From Deroplatys truncata (Eukaryota > Arthropoda > Insecta > Mantodea > Mantidae): a stretch of DNA of 64,000 nucleotides. The notes under the pieces were generated by a model that saw nothing but the letters and a program-made list of their open reading frames with translations, was not told the origin of the DNA and searched no databases. A program made the translations under genes and the position numbers. Below, one piece after another: positions 1-10,709 of this stretch (within the stretch, counting starts at the first letter, position 1; every line of letters starts with the position of its first letter). The stretch lies in NCBI GenBank assembly GCA_030765065.1, contig CM060979.1:15653001-15717000 (forward strand), read 5' to 3'.

Positions 1-156
1 TACAAATTACTGTTAACCAAGTAGTAACTGAATATGCGCAATGAACAATTTGCAGTTGGCACAATTATAATTGAATTGTTACAAGTTACAGAACACAAAT
101 ATAAAGTAGTACTGTTAATGAAGTATTACAGAGCAATTATTACAGTTATTACAAAT

Positions 157-417
157 TTATTTACACAGGTATTCGTCAATACTGTAAAAAGATTTATTAA
201 TTAAGAACTGTTTTAATAATTGTTTAAATTTCTTAAAATTATTATTATGCCATTTCTTGACTTCTTCTGGTACTCCATTATAAAATTTTATTCCAGCAAA
301 CCTAGGCATCTTTTCATACAAATGTAATCTGTGGCTAGGGATAGCATAATCATTTCTATGTCTAGTGTTGTATCTATGAACATAAGAATTTGTTAGTGAC
401 AAAGAGTTATATTTCAT
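157..417 (-). pseudogene. non-LTR retrotransposon reverse transcriptase, C-terminal fragment
   Basis: The frame encodes 86 residues ending in a natural stop. They match the tail that follows the RT domain in CR1/RTE-like LINEs: YNTRHRNDYAIPSHR, then PRFAGIKFYNGVPEEVKK, then FKQLLKQFLINKSFYSIDEY. In full-length elements this tail is the last part of an ORF2 of roughly 900 residues, so only the C-terminus remains. Bases 1-156 on this strand are AT-rich and may be its 3' UTR. The upstream part is cut off near 440, where an inverted D repeat starts. The first Met is only where the open frame begins and is not a real start. Class assignment is by pattern recall; the exact clade is uncertain. Confidence 0.65.
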
Positions 418-444
418 AAAATGTATAATGGTTTTGTAGAAAGA

Positions 445-1188
445 CAGTAGCCTTTAAGCACATACATATCTCTTAATAGCTGGTTGCTAGGTGCAGCACC
501 GTTCCCTTTGCCACAGATTAATACTCTTTGCATATCCAAGACAAAAAAATGAATAACGAATTCCCATTTGAGAAAATTAGTATTGAAAAATTTAAGGGAA
601 TAACAAGCAATATCTCAAAAATGGTTCACTCAACAAAAAAAATGTATATGACATAAATTGTGTATTTTAACGCGATCTACATTTTTTGGGTAGTAAAATT
701 TTGTCTATCTCTTATGGTTTACCAGTTATGCAAAAGTCGTTCACAATGAAGAATACTTTTGGAGACATTCCCAGGAAATTCAAGATATAAACTTTATGTG
801 TCATAAAAATATCTTAAACATATGATATTTTAATCAAAATCGTTAGAGCCATTTTTGAGAAAATTAAAATTTTAGAAAAATCTTCCATGTAAAGGGTAAT
901 CTGAGGTGGGGGGATTTTCTTGAAAACCTTCATGTCGCATCCTTGAAAGGTACTGAACCTAAATACCAAGTTTGGTGTTTATGCAGCTGTTCGTTTCTGA
1001 GTTATGCTGTTCACAGACGGACACACAAACAGACACACACGCAGACACAAACACACGGACATGTTTCCAAAGATGCTAATTTTGGATTCAGGGGGTCTCA
1101 AAACATGTATTTCCGGTGAAATCTCGGTATCGAATTTTTGGGTGGAATACAATTCTTCCCCTACTCACTTATACGTAGTAGAGAAAGT
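445..1188 (-). mobile_element. D repeat copy 1 (HINE-like), right end missing
   Basis: Reverse-oriented D copy. On the + strand it runs from the region containing the 'GCAACCAGCT' block back to the left terminus, which reads TAGTAGAGAAAGT at 1176-1188. The right terminal hairpin is absent at its 445 end. It forms an inverted pair with D copy 2, starting 28 bp away. The copy holds the GT-rich tract (here as CACACA/CAGACA, about 1018-1060). Confidence 0.8.
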
Positions 1189-1210
1189 CGTGTGTGTACA
1201 ACACATCAGA
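1189..1210 (+). mobile_element. isolated D right-end hairpin fused to a D left end
   Basis: This 22-bp piece is a D right terminus (CGTGTGTGTACAACACATCAGA). It follows directly on the AGTAGAGAAAGT of D copy 1, which is that copy's left end. The two D ends share these 12 bp in inverted orientation, so a switch inside the shared sequence explains the fusion. Confidence 0.6.
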
Positions 1211-1216
1211 ATTTTT

Positions 1217-2018
1217 ACTTTCTCTACTACGTATAGTGAGTAGGGGAAGTATTGTATTCCACCCAAAAATTTGATACCGAGATTTCACCGGAAATACATG
1301 TTTTGAGACCCCCTGATACCAAAATTAGCATCTTTGTAAACATGTCCGTGTGTGTCTGTGAACAGCATAACTCAGAAACGAACAGCTGCATAAACACCAA
1401 ACTTGGTATTTAGGTTCAGTATCTTCCAAGGATGCGACATGAAGGTTTTCAAGAAAATCCCCCCACCCCAGATTACCCTTTACTTGGAACGTTTTTCGAA
1501 AATTTTAGTTTTCTCAAAAATGGCTCTAACGATTTTGATTAAAATATCATATGTTTAATATAATTTTATGACAAATGAAATGCATATCTCGAATTTTCTG
1601 GGAATGCCTCCAAACGTATTCTTCATTGTGAACGACTTTTGCATAACTGGTAAACCATAAGAGATAGATAACGTTTTACTACACAATTTATGTCATATAC
1701 ATTTTTTTTGTTGAGTGAACCATTTTCGAGATATTGCTTGTTATTCCCTTACATTTTCCAATACTTATAGTTTTTCTCAAATTCGTTATTCATTTTTTTT
1801 TTGGTTCTGATAATGCAAAGAAAATGGAATACTTCACATAGCAACCAGCTCTTAAAACATTTGACTATCGCTGAAAGCCTACCATATTCCCCTTGCATCT
1901 ACAAGAAAACTAACAATAAGATTAACATCTCGATTAACATGAAGCATATGGAGAATAAGCGTTTCTAAAAATAGTTTGAACAAGAGTAGAAAAAGTCATG
2001 TGAGTGTAACACATCAGA
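1217..2018 (+). mobile_element. D repeat copy 2 (HINE-like), complete ends
   Basis: It starts ACTTTCTCTACTACG after five T and ends with a slightly decayed AGTAGAAAAAGT, the hairpin CATGTGAGTGTAACACAT and CAGA before a T-run. Length is about 800 bp. It is nearly the reverse complement of D copy 1 over about 600 bp. Confidence 0.85.
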
Positions 2019-2026
2019 TTTTTTTA

Positions 2027-2776
2027 CAAACGTTTATTATCTTATTGCTAATTTTCTTATAGATGCAAGGGGAATATGGTAGGTTTTAAGCGATAGTCAA
2101 ATGTTTTAAGAGCTGGTTGCTATGTGGCGCATTCCGTTCTCTTTACATGTCCATAAAAAAACGAATAACGAATTCCCATTTGAGAAAAAGTATAAGTATT
2201 GGAAAATTCAAAAAAATAACAAGGAATATCTCGGAAACGGTTCACTCCACAAAAAAATGTATATGACATAAATTGTGTCTTTTAACATCTACATTTTTTG
2301 TGTAGTAAAATTTCGTCTATCCCTTACAGTTTATCAGTTATGCAAAAGCCATTCGGAATGAACAGGACTTTTGAGGAAATTCCCAGAAAATTCAAAATAT
2401 ACATTTCTTTTGCGATGAAAATGTCTTAAGCTTGTGATATTTTAATCAAAATCCTCAGAGCCGTTTTTGAGAAAATCAAAATATCCGAAAAATATTTCAT
2501 TAAAGGGTAGTCAGGTGTGGAGGAATTTTCTTCCAAATCTTCGTGTTGCATCCTTTAAAGTTACTAAACTCAAATACCAAGTTTGGTATTTATCCGACTT
2601 TTCGTTTTTGGGTCGTGCTGTTTATGGATACACACACACGAGCGCACGAACCATTTTCTAATAATGCTTTCTTTGGATTCAAGGAATTCAAAACATGTAT
2701 TTCTGGTAAATCTCGATATCTAATTTTTGGGTGGAATGCAATACTTTCTCTACCTTCTATATACGTGGTACGAAAA
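2027..2776 (-). mobile_element. D/E repeat copy 3, diverged
   Basis: Reverse copy from the 'ACAAACG' block near the right end to a decayed left end (GTGGTACGAAAAT) at about 2776. It lacks the right hairpin. It pairs with copy 2 as a second inverted repeat about the T-run at 2019. Confidence 0.7.
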
Positions 2777-2782
2777 TAAAAA

Positions 2783-3229
2783 TCTGATATAATACATTCA
2801 GGTGATTTCTTTGCGCTCTATCTTTATTAGTGGGTATACAAACTATTCTTACTAAAGCTTATTTTTCTATCTACAACATTTTAACCCAAATAAACCTTTG
2901 TAGAAATATCTGCATTACACATTTCGTTATAGATACAAAGGGAACAGCGATAGTCAAATGTTTAACAACTGAACGCTATATGCTGGCCTTAAAAAGTCAC
3001 ACTGTTTTCATGACATCGTAAAAAGATAACTGAAAATCGACAGGACTTAAATACATAGTATTGAACAGTTCCATCCTTTAATAACGTATATCTCATAAAT
3101 GACTTATACCAAATGGCACATGTTCATGTCGCATCCTTGTAAGGCACTGAATATAAATATCAAGTATGGTATTCATCCAAAATTTCGTTTTTGAGGTATG
3201 GTGTCCACAGACACACACGGACGGAGACA
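2783..3229 (-). mobile_element. E repeat fragment (old relative of D)
   Basis: It begins TCTGATATAATACATTCA, the reverse complement of an E right end, abutting D copy 3 through an AAAAA run. The middle matches the E block around 'TTTGACTATCGCTGTTCCC'. The distal part matches the D/E segment preceding the GT tract. The element is internally deleted. Confidence 0.65.
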
Positions 3230-3234
3230 TTTTT

Positions 3235-3749
3235 ACTTTCCCTACTACGTACAGTAAGTAGGGGAAGTATTGTATTCCACCCAAAAATTCGATACCAAGA
3301 TTTCACCGAAAATATATGTTTTGAGACCCCCTGAATCCAAAAAAAATCATTTTTGGAAACATGTCAGTGTGTGTGTCTGTGAACAGCATAATTCAGAAAC
3401 GAACATTCGGATAAACACCAAACTTGGTATTTAGGTTCAGTATCTTCCAGAGATGCGACACGAAGGTTTTCAAGAAAATCTCCCCACCCCAGATTACCCT
3501 TTACATGAAACATTTTTCGAAAATTTTAATTTTCTCAAAAATGGCTGTAACGATTTTGTTTAAAATATGATATATTTAAGATACTTTCAGGACAAATAAA
3601 ATGTATATCTTGAATTTTCTGTGAATGTCTCCAAAGGTATTCTTCATTGTGAACGACTTTTGCATAACTGGTAAACCATAAGAGATACACAACATTTTAC
3701 TACACAAAAAATGTAGATCGCGTTAAAATACACAATTCATGTCATAAAC
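3235..3749 (+). mobile_element. D repeat, interrupted by another D copy
   Basis: The left end reads ACTTTCCCTACTACG. The copy is collinear with D up to 'GTCATAAAC', where the consensus has a long T-run. A second D copy sits at that T-run. Confidence 0.8.
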
Positions 3750-3755
3750 TTTTTT

Positions 3756-4637
3756 ACTTTCTCTACTACGTATAGTAAGTAGGGGAAGTATTGTATTCCA
3801 CCCAAAAATTCGACACCAAGATTTCACCGGAAATACATGTTTTGAGACACCCTGAATCCAAGAAAAGCATTCTTGGAAACGTGTCCGTGTGTGTGTCTGT
3901 GTGTCTGTCTGTGGTCTGTGTGTCTGTGTGTCTGTGTTTCTGTCTGTCAACAGAATAACTCAGAAACGAACATTCGGATAAACACCAAACTTGGTATTTA
4001 GGTTCAGTATCTTCCAGAGATGCGACACGAAGGTTTTCAAGAAAATCCCCCCACCCCAGATTACCCTTTACATCGAACATTTTTCGAAAATTTTAATTTA
4101 CTCAAAAATGGCTGTAACGATTTTGATTAAAATATGATATATTTAAGATACTTTCATGAGAAATAAAATGTATATCTTGAATTTTCTGGGAATGTCTCCA
4201 AAAGTATTCTTCATTGTGAACGACTTTTACATAAGTGGTAAACCATAAGAGATACACAACATTTTACTACACAAAAAATGTAGATCGCGTTAAAATACAC
4301 AATTCATGTCATAATCATTTTTTTTGTTGAGTGAAGCATTTTTGAGATATTGCTTGTTATTACCTTAAATTTTCCAATACTTATACTTTTTGTCAAATAG
4401 GAATTCGTTATTCATTTTTTTTTTGTCCTGGTAATGCAAAGAGAATGGAACGCTCCACATAGCAACCACTCTTAAAACATTTGACTATCGTTTAAAGCCT
4501 ACCAATTCCCCTTGCATCTACAAGAAAATTAGCAATAAGATTAACATCTCGATTAACATGAAGCATATGGAGAATAAGCGTTCGTGAAAATAGTTTGTAC
4601 AAGAGTAGAGAAAGTCATGTGAGTGTAACACATCAGA
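3756..4637 (+). mobile_element. D repeat, complete, inserted in a T-run of another D
   Basis: The ends are ACTTTCTCTACTACG and ...CATGTGAGTGTAACACATCAGA, and the length is about 880 bp. T-runs flank both sides. The reverse strand is open for about 104 codons across the GT tract, but the same frame occurs in other copies by descent. Confidence 0.85.
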
Positions 4638-5433
4638 TTTTTTTTGTTGGTGTCTTCGTTTATTTAGAGAACCTCTTATATAAATTCGGGGTTTGTTGTA
4701 AGTTTTCATTTAAGAATTGGTTACTGTTTGGTGCTGGTGAAAGAGCCGTGAGGACGAGCCCGCTGGCCTAAATCGCTGAGACGCCCGAGATACTTGAGCG
4801 AGAGTTTTCTTGGAGCGTCACCAGCTTCAAGTGCCAGGGTAAACTTGCGAGATTCTGTACCGAGGTTTGATGAGGGAGGATTGTGAACATTGTCCACTGT
4901 GCAGATGGCATCCCAAGGGGCGGAGAGGCTGCCCATACAACCAACCAGTGAATGTGACAGTGGGTTGGGGCGCCGATTCCCCCGAGGGATTGCACGGGAT
5001 AGGAGTGGGAGGACTGCCTTTTTTTATATAGGGAAACCATCCCATCCCTATACTGGCAGCATCCACACGTGAAATTGGGTTGGTCCAGGCAGTGGAGAAG
5101 GGGTTAGTTTTGTAGAAGGGGGAGAGCGCGGCATCAAGCCCCGGGGATGAACGTTAATCCCCCACCCCCTACCACATGTTGCAGCGGCAGTGTAACAGTC
5201 GCAAACAAAACGGGGATGAAGTGCATAGCCCCTTCAGGTACCACATACAGCGGCGATGCATATGGTAACACTGGAAAGAAGTTGACTAACCCAGTTCATC
5301 CGGCCTCTACCTCCCTAATCAGTCTTCTACAAGCTGTTCTTCTTGTTAATCAGATAAACCTTCATTACACGTTTAGACGAACGATACAGTAGGTTAAGGC
5401 GATGTTCACATTTTTATTAAGCGGGCCGTTTTT
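4638..5433. other. unique, relatively GC-rich block between two D copies
   Basis: The block lies between two same-orientation D copies and contains no D/E sequence. Bases 4740-5330 are clearly GC-richer than their surroundings. Short frames are open on both strands (for example 4768-5040 minus, 4890-5072 plus, 5147-5392 plus), but none shows a motif I recognise. It may be a decayed retroelement or host DNA. Confidence 0.4.
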
Positions 5434-6272
5434 ACTTTCTCTACTACGTATGGTAAGAAGGGGAAGTATTGTATTCCACCCAAAAATTCGATACCCTGAT
5501 TTCACCGAAAATACATGTTTTGAGACCCTCTGAATCCAAAAAAAAGCATTTTTGGAAACATGTCCGTGTGTATCTGTGTGTGTGTGTGTCTGTGAACACC
5601 ATAACTCAGAAACGAACAGTCGGATAAACACCAAACTTGGTATTTAGGTTCAGTATCTTCCAGAGATGGGACACAAAGGTTTTCAAGAAAATCCCCCCAC
5701 CCCAGATTACACTTTACATGGAACATTTTTCGAAAATTTTAATTTTCTGAAAAATGGCCCTAACGATTTTGATTAAAATATCGTATGTTTAAGATATTTT
5801 CATGACAAATGAAGTGTATCTATATCTTGAATTTCCTGGCAATGTCTCCAAAGGTATTCTTCATTGTGAACGACTTTTACATAACTGGTAAACCATAAGA
5901 GATAGACAAAATTTTACTACACAAAAATTGTAGATCACGTTCAAATACATAATTTATGTCATAGTAATTTTTGGGGGGTGAACCATTTTCGAGATATTGC
6001 TTGTTATTCCCTTAAATTTTCCAATACTTTTTCTCAAATTCGTTATTCATTTTTTTCAGTCCTGGTAATGCAAAGAGATTGGAATACTCCAGATAGCAAC
6101 CAGCTCTTAAAATATTTGACTATCGCTTAAAACCTACCAATTCCCCTTGCATCTACAAGAAAATTAGCAATAAGATTAACATCTCGATTAACATGAAGCA
6201 TATGGAGAATAAGCGTTTGTAAAAATAGTTTGTACAAGAGTAGAGAAAGTCATGTGAGTGTAACACGTCAGA
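5434..6272 (+). mobile_element. D repeat, complete ends
   Basis: It starts ACTTTCTCTACTACG after TTTTT. The right end AGTAGAGAAAGTCATGTG carries a hairpin with one change (CACGTC for CACATC), then AGAATTTTTT. Length is about 840 bp. Confidence 0.85.
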
Positions 6273-6420
6273 ATTTTTTCTGATGGCTTTGAAATTCCAT
6301 ATTCTTACGCTGACGACATAAAACGAATAAAAGGAAATACCAATTGGCATTCACACAAGTTTCTCTGCTCACAAATCTATGATTAATGTGTCTACTCCTT
6401 AATAATCCAGATAAACCTTT

Positions 6421-6810
6421 TTAGTTTTTGTACTACTTTAGCAAGTAGGAAAAGCATTGTATTCCACTCAAAAATTCGATTTTTGAAAAATATTTCCTCA
6501 CCTCGTGGAATTTTTAAACTTTCAAAAATGGCTCTAACGATTTTCATTAAATAGCGGTATATTAAAGATACTTACATAACAAATAAAATTTATATTTTGA
6601 ATTCTCTGGAAACAGCCTGTGGATTCCTATTTATTCGGAAGGAATTTTGAATAAACTTGTATAATCGTTAAACGTTAAGCGATAGATGAAAACGTACTAC
6701 ACAAAGAATGTAGACCTCTTTAAATCATACAATTTACATCCAATAACTTTTTTGTGGCATCAACCATTTCCGAGATATCCGTTACTAACGGTTCGAATTG
6801 TTCATTACTT
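6421..6810 (+). mobile_element. E repeat fragment
   Basis: The left end is decayed (GTACTACTTTAGCAAGTAGG). It is followed by the conserved ATTCCAC...AAAAATTCGAT block and, after a deletion of the GT tract, the central E block. It stops where the next E copy begins. Confidence 0.65.
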
Positions 6811-6813
6811 CCT

Positions 6814-7550
6814 ACTTTCTCTACACGTAGATAGTAGGTAGAGAATGTATTGTATTCCACCCAAAAATTGAATACCGAGATTTCACCGGAAATACATGTT
6901 TTGAGGTTCCCTGAATCCCAAAAAAAGCATTTTTTTAAACATATCCGTGTATGTCTGTATGAACAGTGTAACATAAAACGAAAAGAGCTTTAAATACCAA
7001 ACTAGGTAATTAATTTCAGTATTTTCAATTGGAAAAGTTTTCGAAAATTTTGGCTTTCTAAAAATGTGGTAACGATTTTTATAAAATAGCACGTTTGAAA
7101 AATATTTACATGGAAAATAAAATGTATATCTTGAATTTTTTGAGAACAGGCTACAAGGTCCTCTTCATTCAGAAGACATTTTGTATAATATTGTATAACT
7201 AGCAAACGTTACGTGATAGACTAAAACGTACCACACAAAAAGGTAGATCTCTTTAAAACACAATTTATTTAAAATAAAGTTTCTATAGCATAAGCCGTTT
7301 CTGAGATATCGGTTATTAAAGGTTGGAGTTGTTCAATACATGCCATTCTTCTTGTCCCATCGATTGTCAGTTGTTTCTCGCGATGTCATGGAAACAGTAT
7401 GGAATTTTAAGCCAGCATATAGCGTCCAGTTGTTAAACATTTGACTATCGCTGTTCTCTTTGTATCTATAACGAAATGTGTAATGTAGCTATTTTTGCAA
7501 AGGTTTATTTGGATTAAAATGTAGTAGACAGAAAAATAAGCTTTAGTAAG
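6814..7550 (+). mobile_element. E repeat, 5' part; split by LTR-B
   Basis: It starts ACTTTCTCTACACGTAG and runs through the central block to 'AGCTTTAGTAAG'. An LTR-B solo element interrupts it here, with the 4-bp duplication TAAG at 7547-7550 and 9489-9492. The rest of E resumes at 9489. Confidence 0.75.
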
Positions 7551-9488
7551 TGAAGAAGGTGTTTTGTTGCAGTTGTTTATTTATTTAGCTGCACGTATGG
7601 ACGCCAATTTGAAGAAGATATTGTCTTTACGTTGTTGTACCAGTTTGCACCACGCTTTGGGCGTCAATTTGAAGTATTTTGTATTGAAGGAGTTGTATTA
7701 TATTTCAACTGTTGGGGAGCCGAACTTGTAGTAGTTGCAACCGCACGTATAGCTTCCGGTAGCCTTCGCCCCAAATGTAGTTTCAGGTGGCCTTTGCCCC
7801 AAGTTTTAAAAAATATTAACTTTGTAATTAAACCGTTTCTTTAAATATTTAATATTTATGTTTGCCTCGGCTGCGTCAGTATTATTGTTTTAGAGACATG
7901 GATGTCTTAACAGGGTTGTGGTGCGACAAGAATGTAGGCTTACACAGATACGATTGAAATAACACTTCATGATATAGAGCCGTGAGAACAGGAATACGTA
8001 TTATACTTCTAGAGGACGCATTATGCATCCGGGTATACAAACACTGTCCGCAGTCAACTGAATTGATTTCAACCGTCTAAACTTGTAAATTTCTGTATTT
8101 CAAGTCTCTGATTGGCAAATCCTACTCCAGTAGAATACCTGCATTTAACTAACACTTTTTCTGGTTGTTGATTGGCTGTTTTTAAACTGTCTCAAACTTA
8201 CATTATTGTTACTCCAATAATCAGAAGTAGTACTGTTAAACTTTCTTACTCATTATTGCCGCAAGCTGTGACGGTATTATTTGTTGAGCCCCACATTTGG
8301 GAGCCAATTTGCGATGGTAAATTTATGTTATTTGTGTATGTGTGTTTACTCAACGTGGTAAAGCCATTTTGTGACGTGATTCTTTGTTAGGTTTGTAGCT
8401 CCATCTGGTGTTAGCAATTTGCGGTAGTATTAGTGTTCGTTTGAAAGAATGCTACTGTTATTTTATTTAATTTTTGTTCACTGTACTCCGGCTAGCTATG
8501 ATCTTTTGGTCAAGCACTTCTCTTTATACAGGTTGTGTAAACGGAAGGGAGTCTCTTATCCAAAGATAACACTGATGAAAGAATTTGTTTTACACTTTTA
8601 TTGTCGAACACATTTACTATCACATTTACACATTGATCTTGACACTCGCCAAACTGAAACTGTTATAATAACTTCATTACTGATCACTCTTAATTCGCGT
8701 ACTTCAACTTTTTGTATAATTAACTTTACAACACTAGATTTTTCATAATTCTGCTACGCGTAACTTGTGAATCGATAGCCGAAGTGTAATATTTCTGCTG
8801 GACTGAAGGCGACGTGTATCATACAAATATTTTCGACGAACTGACGGGGTATTTACCTCTAACCTGCCTTTTATACTCCTACACCCAGATATGCCTAAAG
8901 ATTATAACTGAGCTGCAATTGGCTAATAAAACGCGCCAACATTAGCGTCTATTTTTATATCCAATGAAAATTATGAATACATATGCTCTAGGGAAATGTT
9001 CCAGAAGATTCTAAAGGAAAACGCGCCAACATTACGTAACTTCCTCGTTTCCAATAATGATAAACAGCTCACCCCCTCGCTGCATTATTGCACGCTATTA
9101 TTGTCAGTTTCAGTAAGGCAGTATAAACTTACTTCCCAACAATAATTACAATCAACAAACATCTCAAATCAATGTCACATAATAATGCATATTCATACTA
9201 TAATCACTCTTTACATTTAAATAATTTGTGATACAAATTAATGCATCAAAGGTTACCTCATTGTTAGCAACGTTTAACTTATTATTCTCACAGCTCCTAC
9301 ATTATTAAATTACGTAATACATTCACATAACATTATTACACATGTTTACAATAATATAAGCATATGCAATGACTGTTATATACATTTTACAAATTATTAC
9401 ATACATATTGCTTCAAGGCGGACTGTTATTGAATTTACATATTATATAATTTGACTGAAATCATTTAAGTGTTAATAATGCTGCGTCA
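7551..9488 (-). mobile_element. LTR-B solo LTR, itself interrupted by an LTR-A LTR
   Basis: The outer element is a reverse-oriented LTR beginning TGAAGAAGG and ending ...CTGCGTCA, with perfect TAAG duplications. Without the nested 982 bp and its 4-bp duplication it is about 950 bp, matching the other LTR-B copies. Its 3' (U5) part holds PBS-like motifs at 7589-7617 and 7648-7674 and a weaker one near 7715-7735. The segment TTGCCTCGGCTGCGTCAGT at 7863-7881 is shared by other copies. Confidence 0.85.
8267..9248 (-). mobile_element. LTR-A LTR nested in LTR-B
   Basis: It matches the LTRs of the element at 34641-38990 along its length in reverse orientation. The insertion is precise. LTR-B reads up to AAGC (8263-8266) and resumes at AAGG (9249-9252), a 4-bp duplication with one change. 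Termini are TG...CA. A PBS-like motif (8288-8306) lies inside the LTR, only 21 bp from its 3' end. Confidence 0.85.
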
Positions 9489-9558
9489 TAAGAATAGTTT
9501 GTACACCCACCAATAAAGATAGAGGGTAGAAAAAGCCATATGAATTTATCGCATCAGA
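9489..9558 (+). mobile_element. E repeat, 3' end resumed after LTR-B
   Basis: It continues the E copy that stopped at 7550, starting with the duplicated TAAG and ending with an E right terminus (GGGTAGAAAAAG...GCATCAGA) before TTTTT. Confidence 0.75.
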
Positions 9559-10191
9559 TTTTTAGAAAAAGGTCCGTGTGCCTGTGTGCATTTATGTGTG
9601 TGTGTATGTGAACAGCATAACTAAAAAACTAAAAGTCGGATAAACACCAAACTTGCTAATTAAATTGTCTATCTTCCAAAGATGTGACCCAAAAATGGTC
9701 AAGAAAATTTCCCAACGCCAAACTACCCTTGAGATGGAACATTTTTCGAAATTGTTTATTTTTTAAAAATGGCTCCTATGATTTAGATTAAAATTACACA
9801 TATTAAAGATATTTACATGACAAATAAAATATATATCTTGAATTTTTGGCAATAGCCTTTGAAGTTCTTTCCATTCGGAAGGAATTTTGTGTAATGTTGT
9901 ATAACTGGTAAACGTTAAGCGACAGACTAAAGGGTACTATACAAACAACGTAGATCTGTTTAAAACAGAATTTATTTAAGATATTTTTGTAGCATAGGTC
10001 GTTTTCGACAAATCAGTTATTAATGGTTGGAATTGTTCATTTCTTGGTCATTCTCTTATGTCCTTTCAACATTCATTTGTTTCTCGGGTTGTCATGGAAA
10101 CAGTATGGAACTTTAATGCCAGCATATAACGTCCAGTTGTTCGTAGTAAACAGAAAAGTAAACTTTCTTATGAATTTTTTGCAAACCCACT
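9559..10191 (+). mobile_element. E repeat, left end missing, then split by SINE S1
   Basis: It begins at the internal 'TTTTTAGAAAAAGGTCCGTG' block and runs through the GT tract and central block to 'AAACCCACTAA'. The SINE follows, and the E right end is found again at 10658-10703. Confidence 0.7.
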
Positions 10192-10657
10192 AACACACCG
10201 AGCGGGATGGTTTAAGGGGCAGCGACTATGGCTGGCATTCAGGAGGTCCCGGGTTCTATTGCCGGTGACCGCTCACTCTGACCTTGCGTTTTTAGATGGT
10301 TTTCCCCTGGTCGCCTAGGCGAATACCGGGGTAGTGTATTCTACACAATTTCACCTCTCCCCATTCTCTCTCATCTCATACCTCCCTTTCACGTTTTATG
10401 GATGTTATTCGGTCTTACGATGCTGGCGGTATCGGGCAGATGGCATCGATACTTGCGCATTGGAAACATTTCCCCCCGTGAACGCCGGCGTGGCGTGCTT
10501 TGTCCCGCCCGTCAGGGTCGCTTCGTCGCCCTTTCTCAATATTTTTCGGCTCTACTGGCGCATTGACCACCTGCTGCTACTTCACCTCATCCCTGCCTCC
10601 AGGGGAGTGTAGCCAGAATACATAAAACGGGTCGGAGTGACCAGGTACCCCCCTTCG
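10192..10657 (+). repeat. SINE-like element S1a with tRNA-derived head
   Basis: The head (about 10196-10270) has a tRNA-like layout with 'GGTTTAAGGGG' near the A-box position and GGTCCCGGGTTCTATTGCC at the B box. The body includes CTCACTCTGACC and TGGTTTTCCCC...GCGAATACCGGGG, which recur in the S1 copy at 61060-61165 and, in part, at 13674. It interrupts an E repeat. The distal 300 bp is GC-richer, and I cannot tell whether it belongs to the SINE. Confidence 0.6.
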
Positions 10658-10703
10658 ATAAAGCGATAGAGGGTGGAGAAAGTCATCTGAATGTAACACA
10701 TCA
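10658..10703 (+). mobile_element. E repeat right end
   Basis: Reads ATAAAGCGATAGAGGGTGG, then AGAAAGTCATCTGAATG and the end of the terminal hairpin ...ACACATCA. Only T residues separate it from the next D left end, so E and D are head-to-tail here. Confidence 0.75.
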
Positions 10704-10709
10704 TTTTTT

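Noticed and set aside
4890-5072. Short plus frame in the GC-rich block, with overlapping frames on the minus strand
   Set aside because: Three or four mutually overlapping short frames and no known motif; not supportable as a gene.
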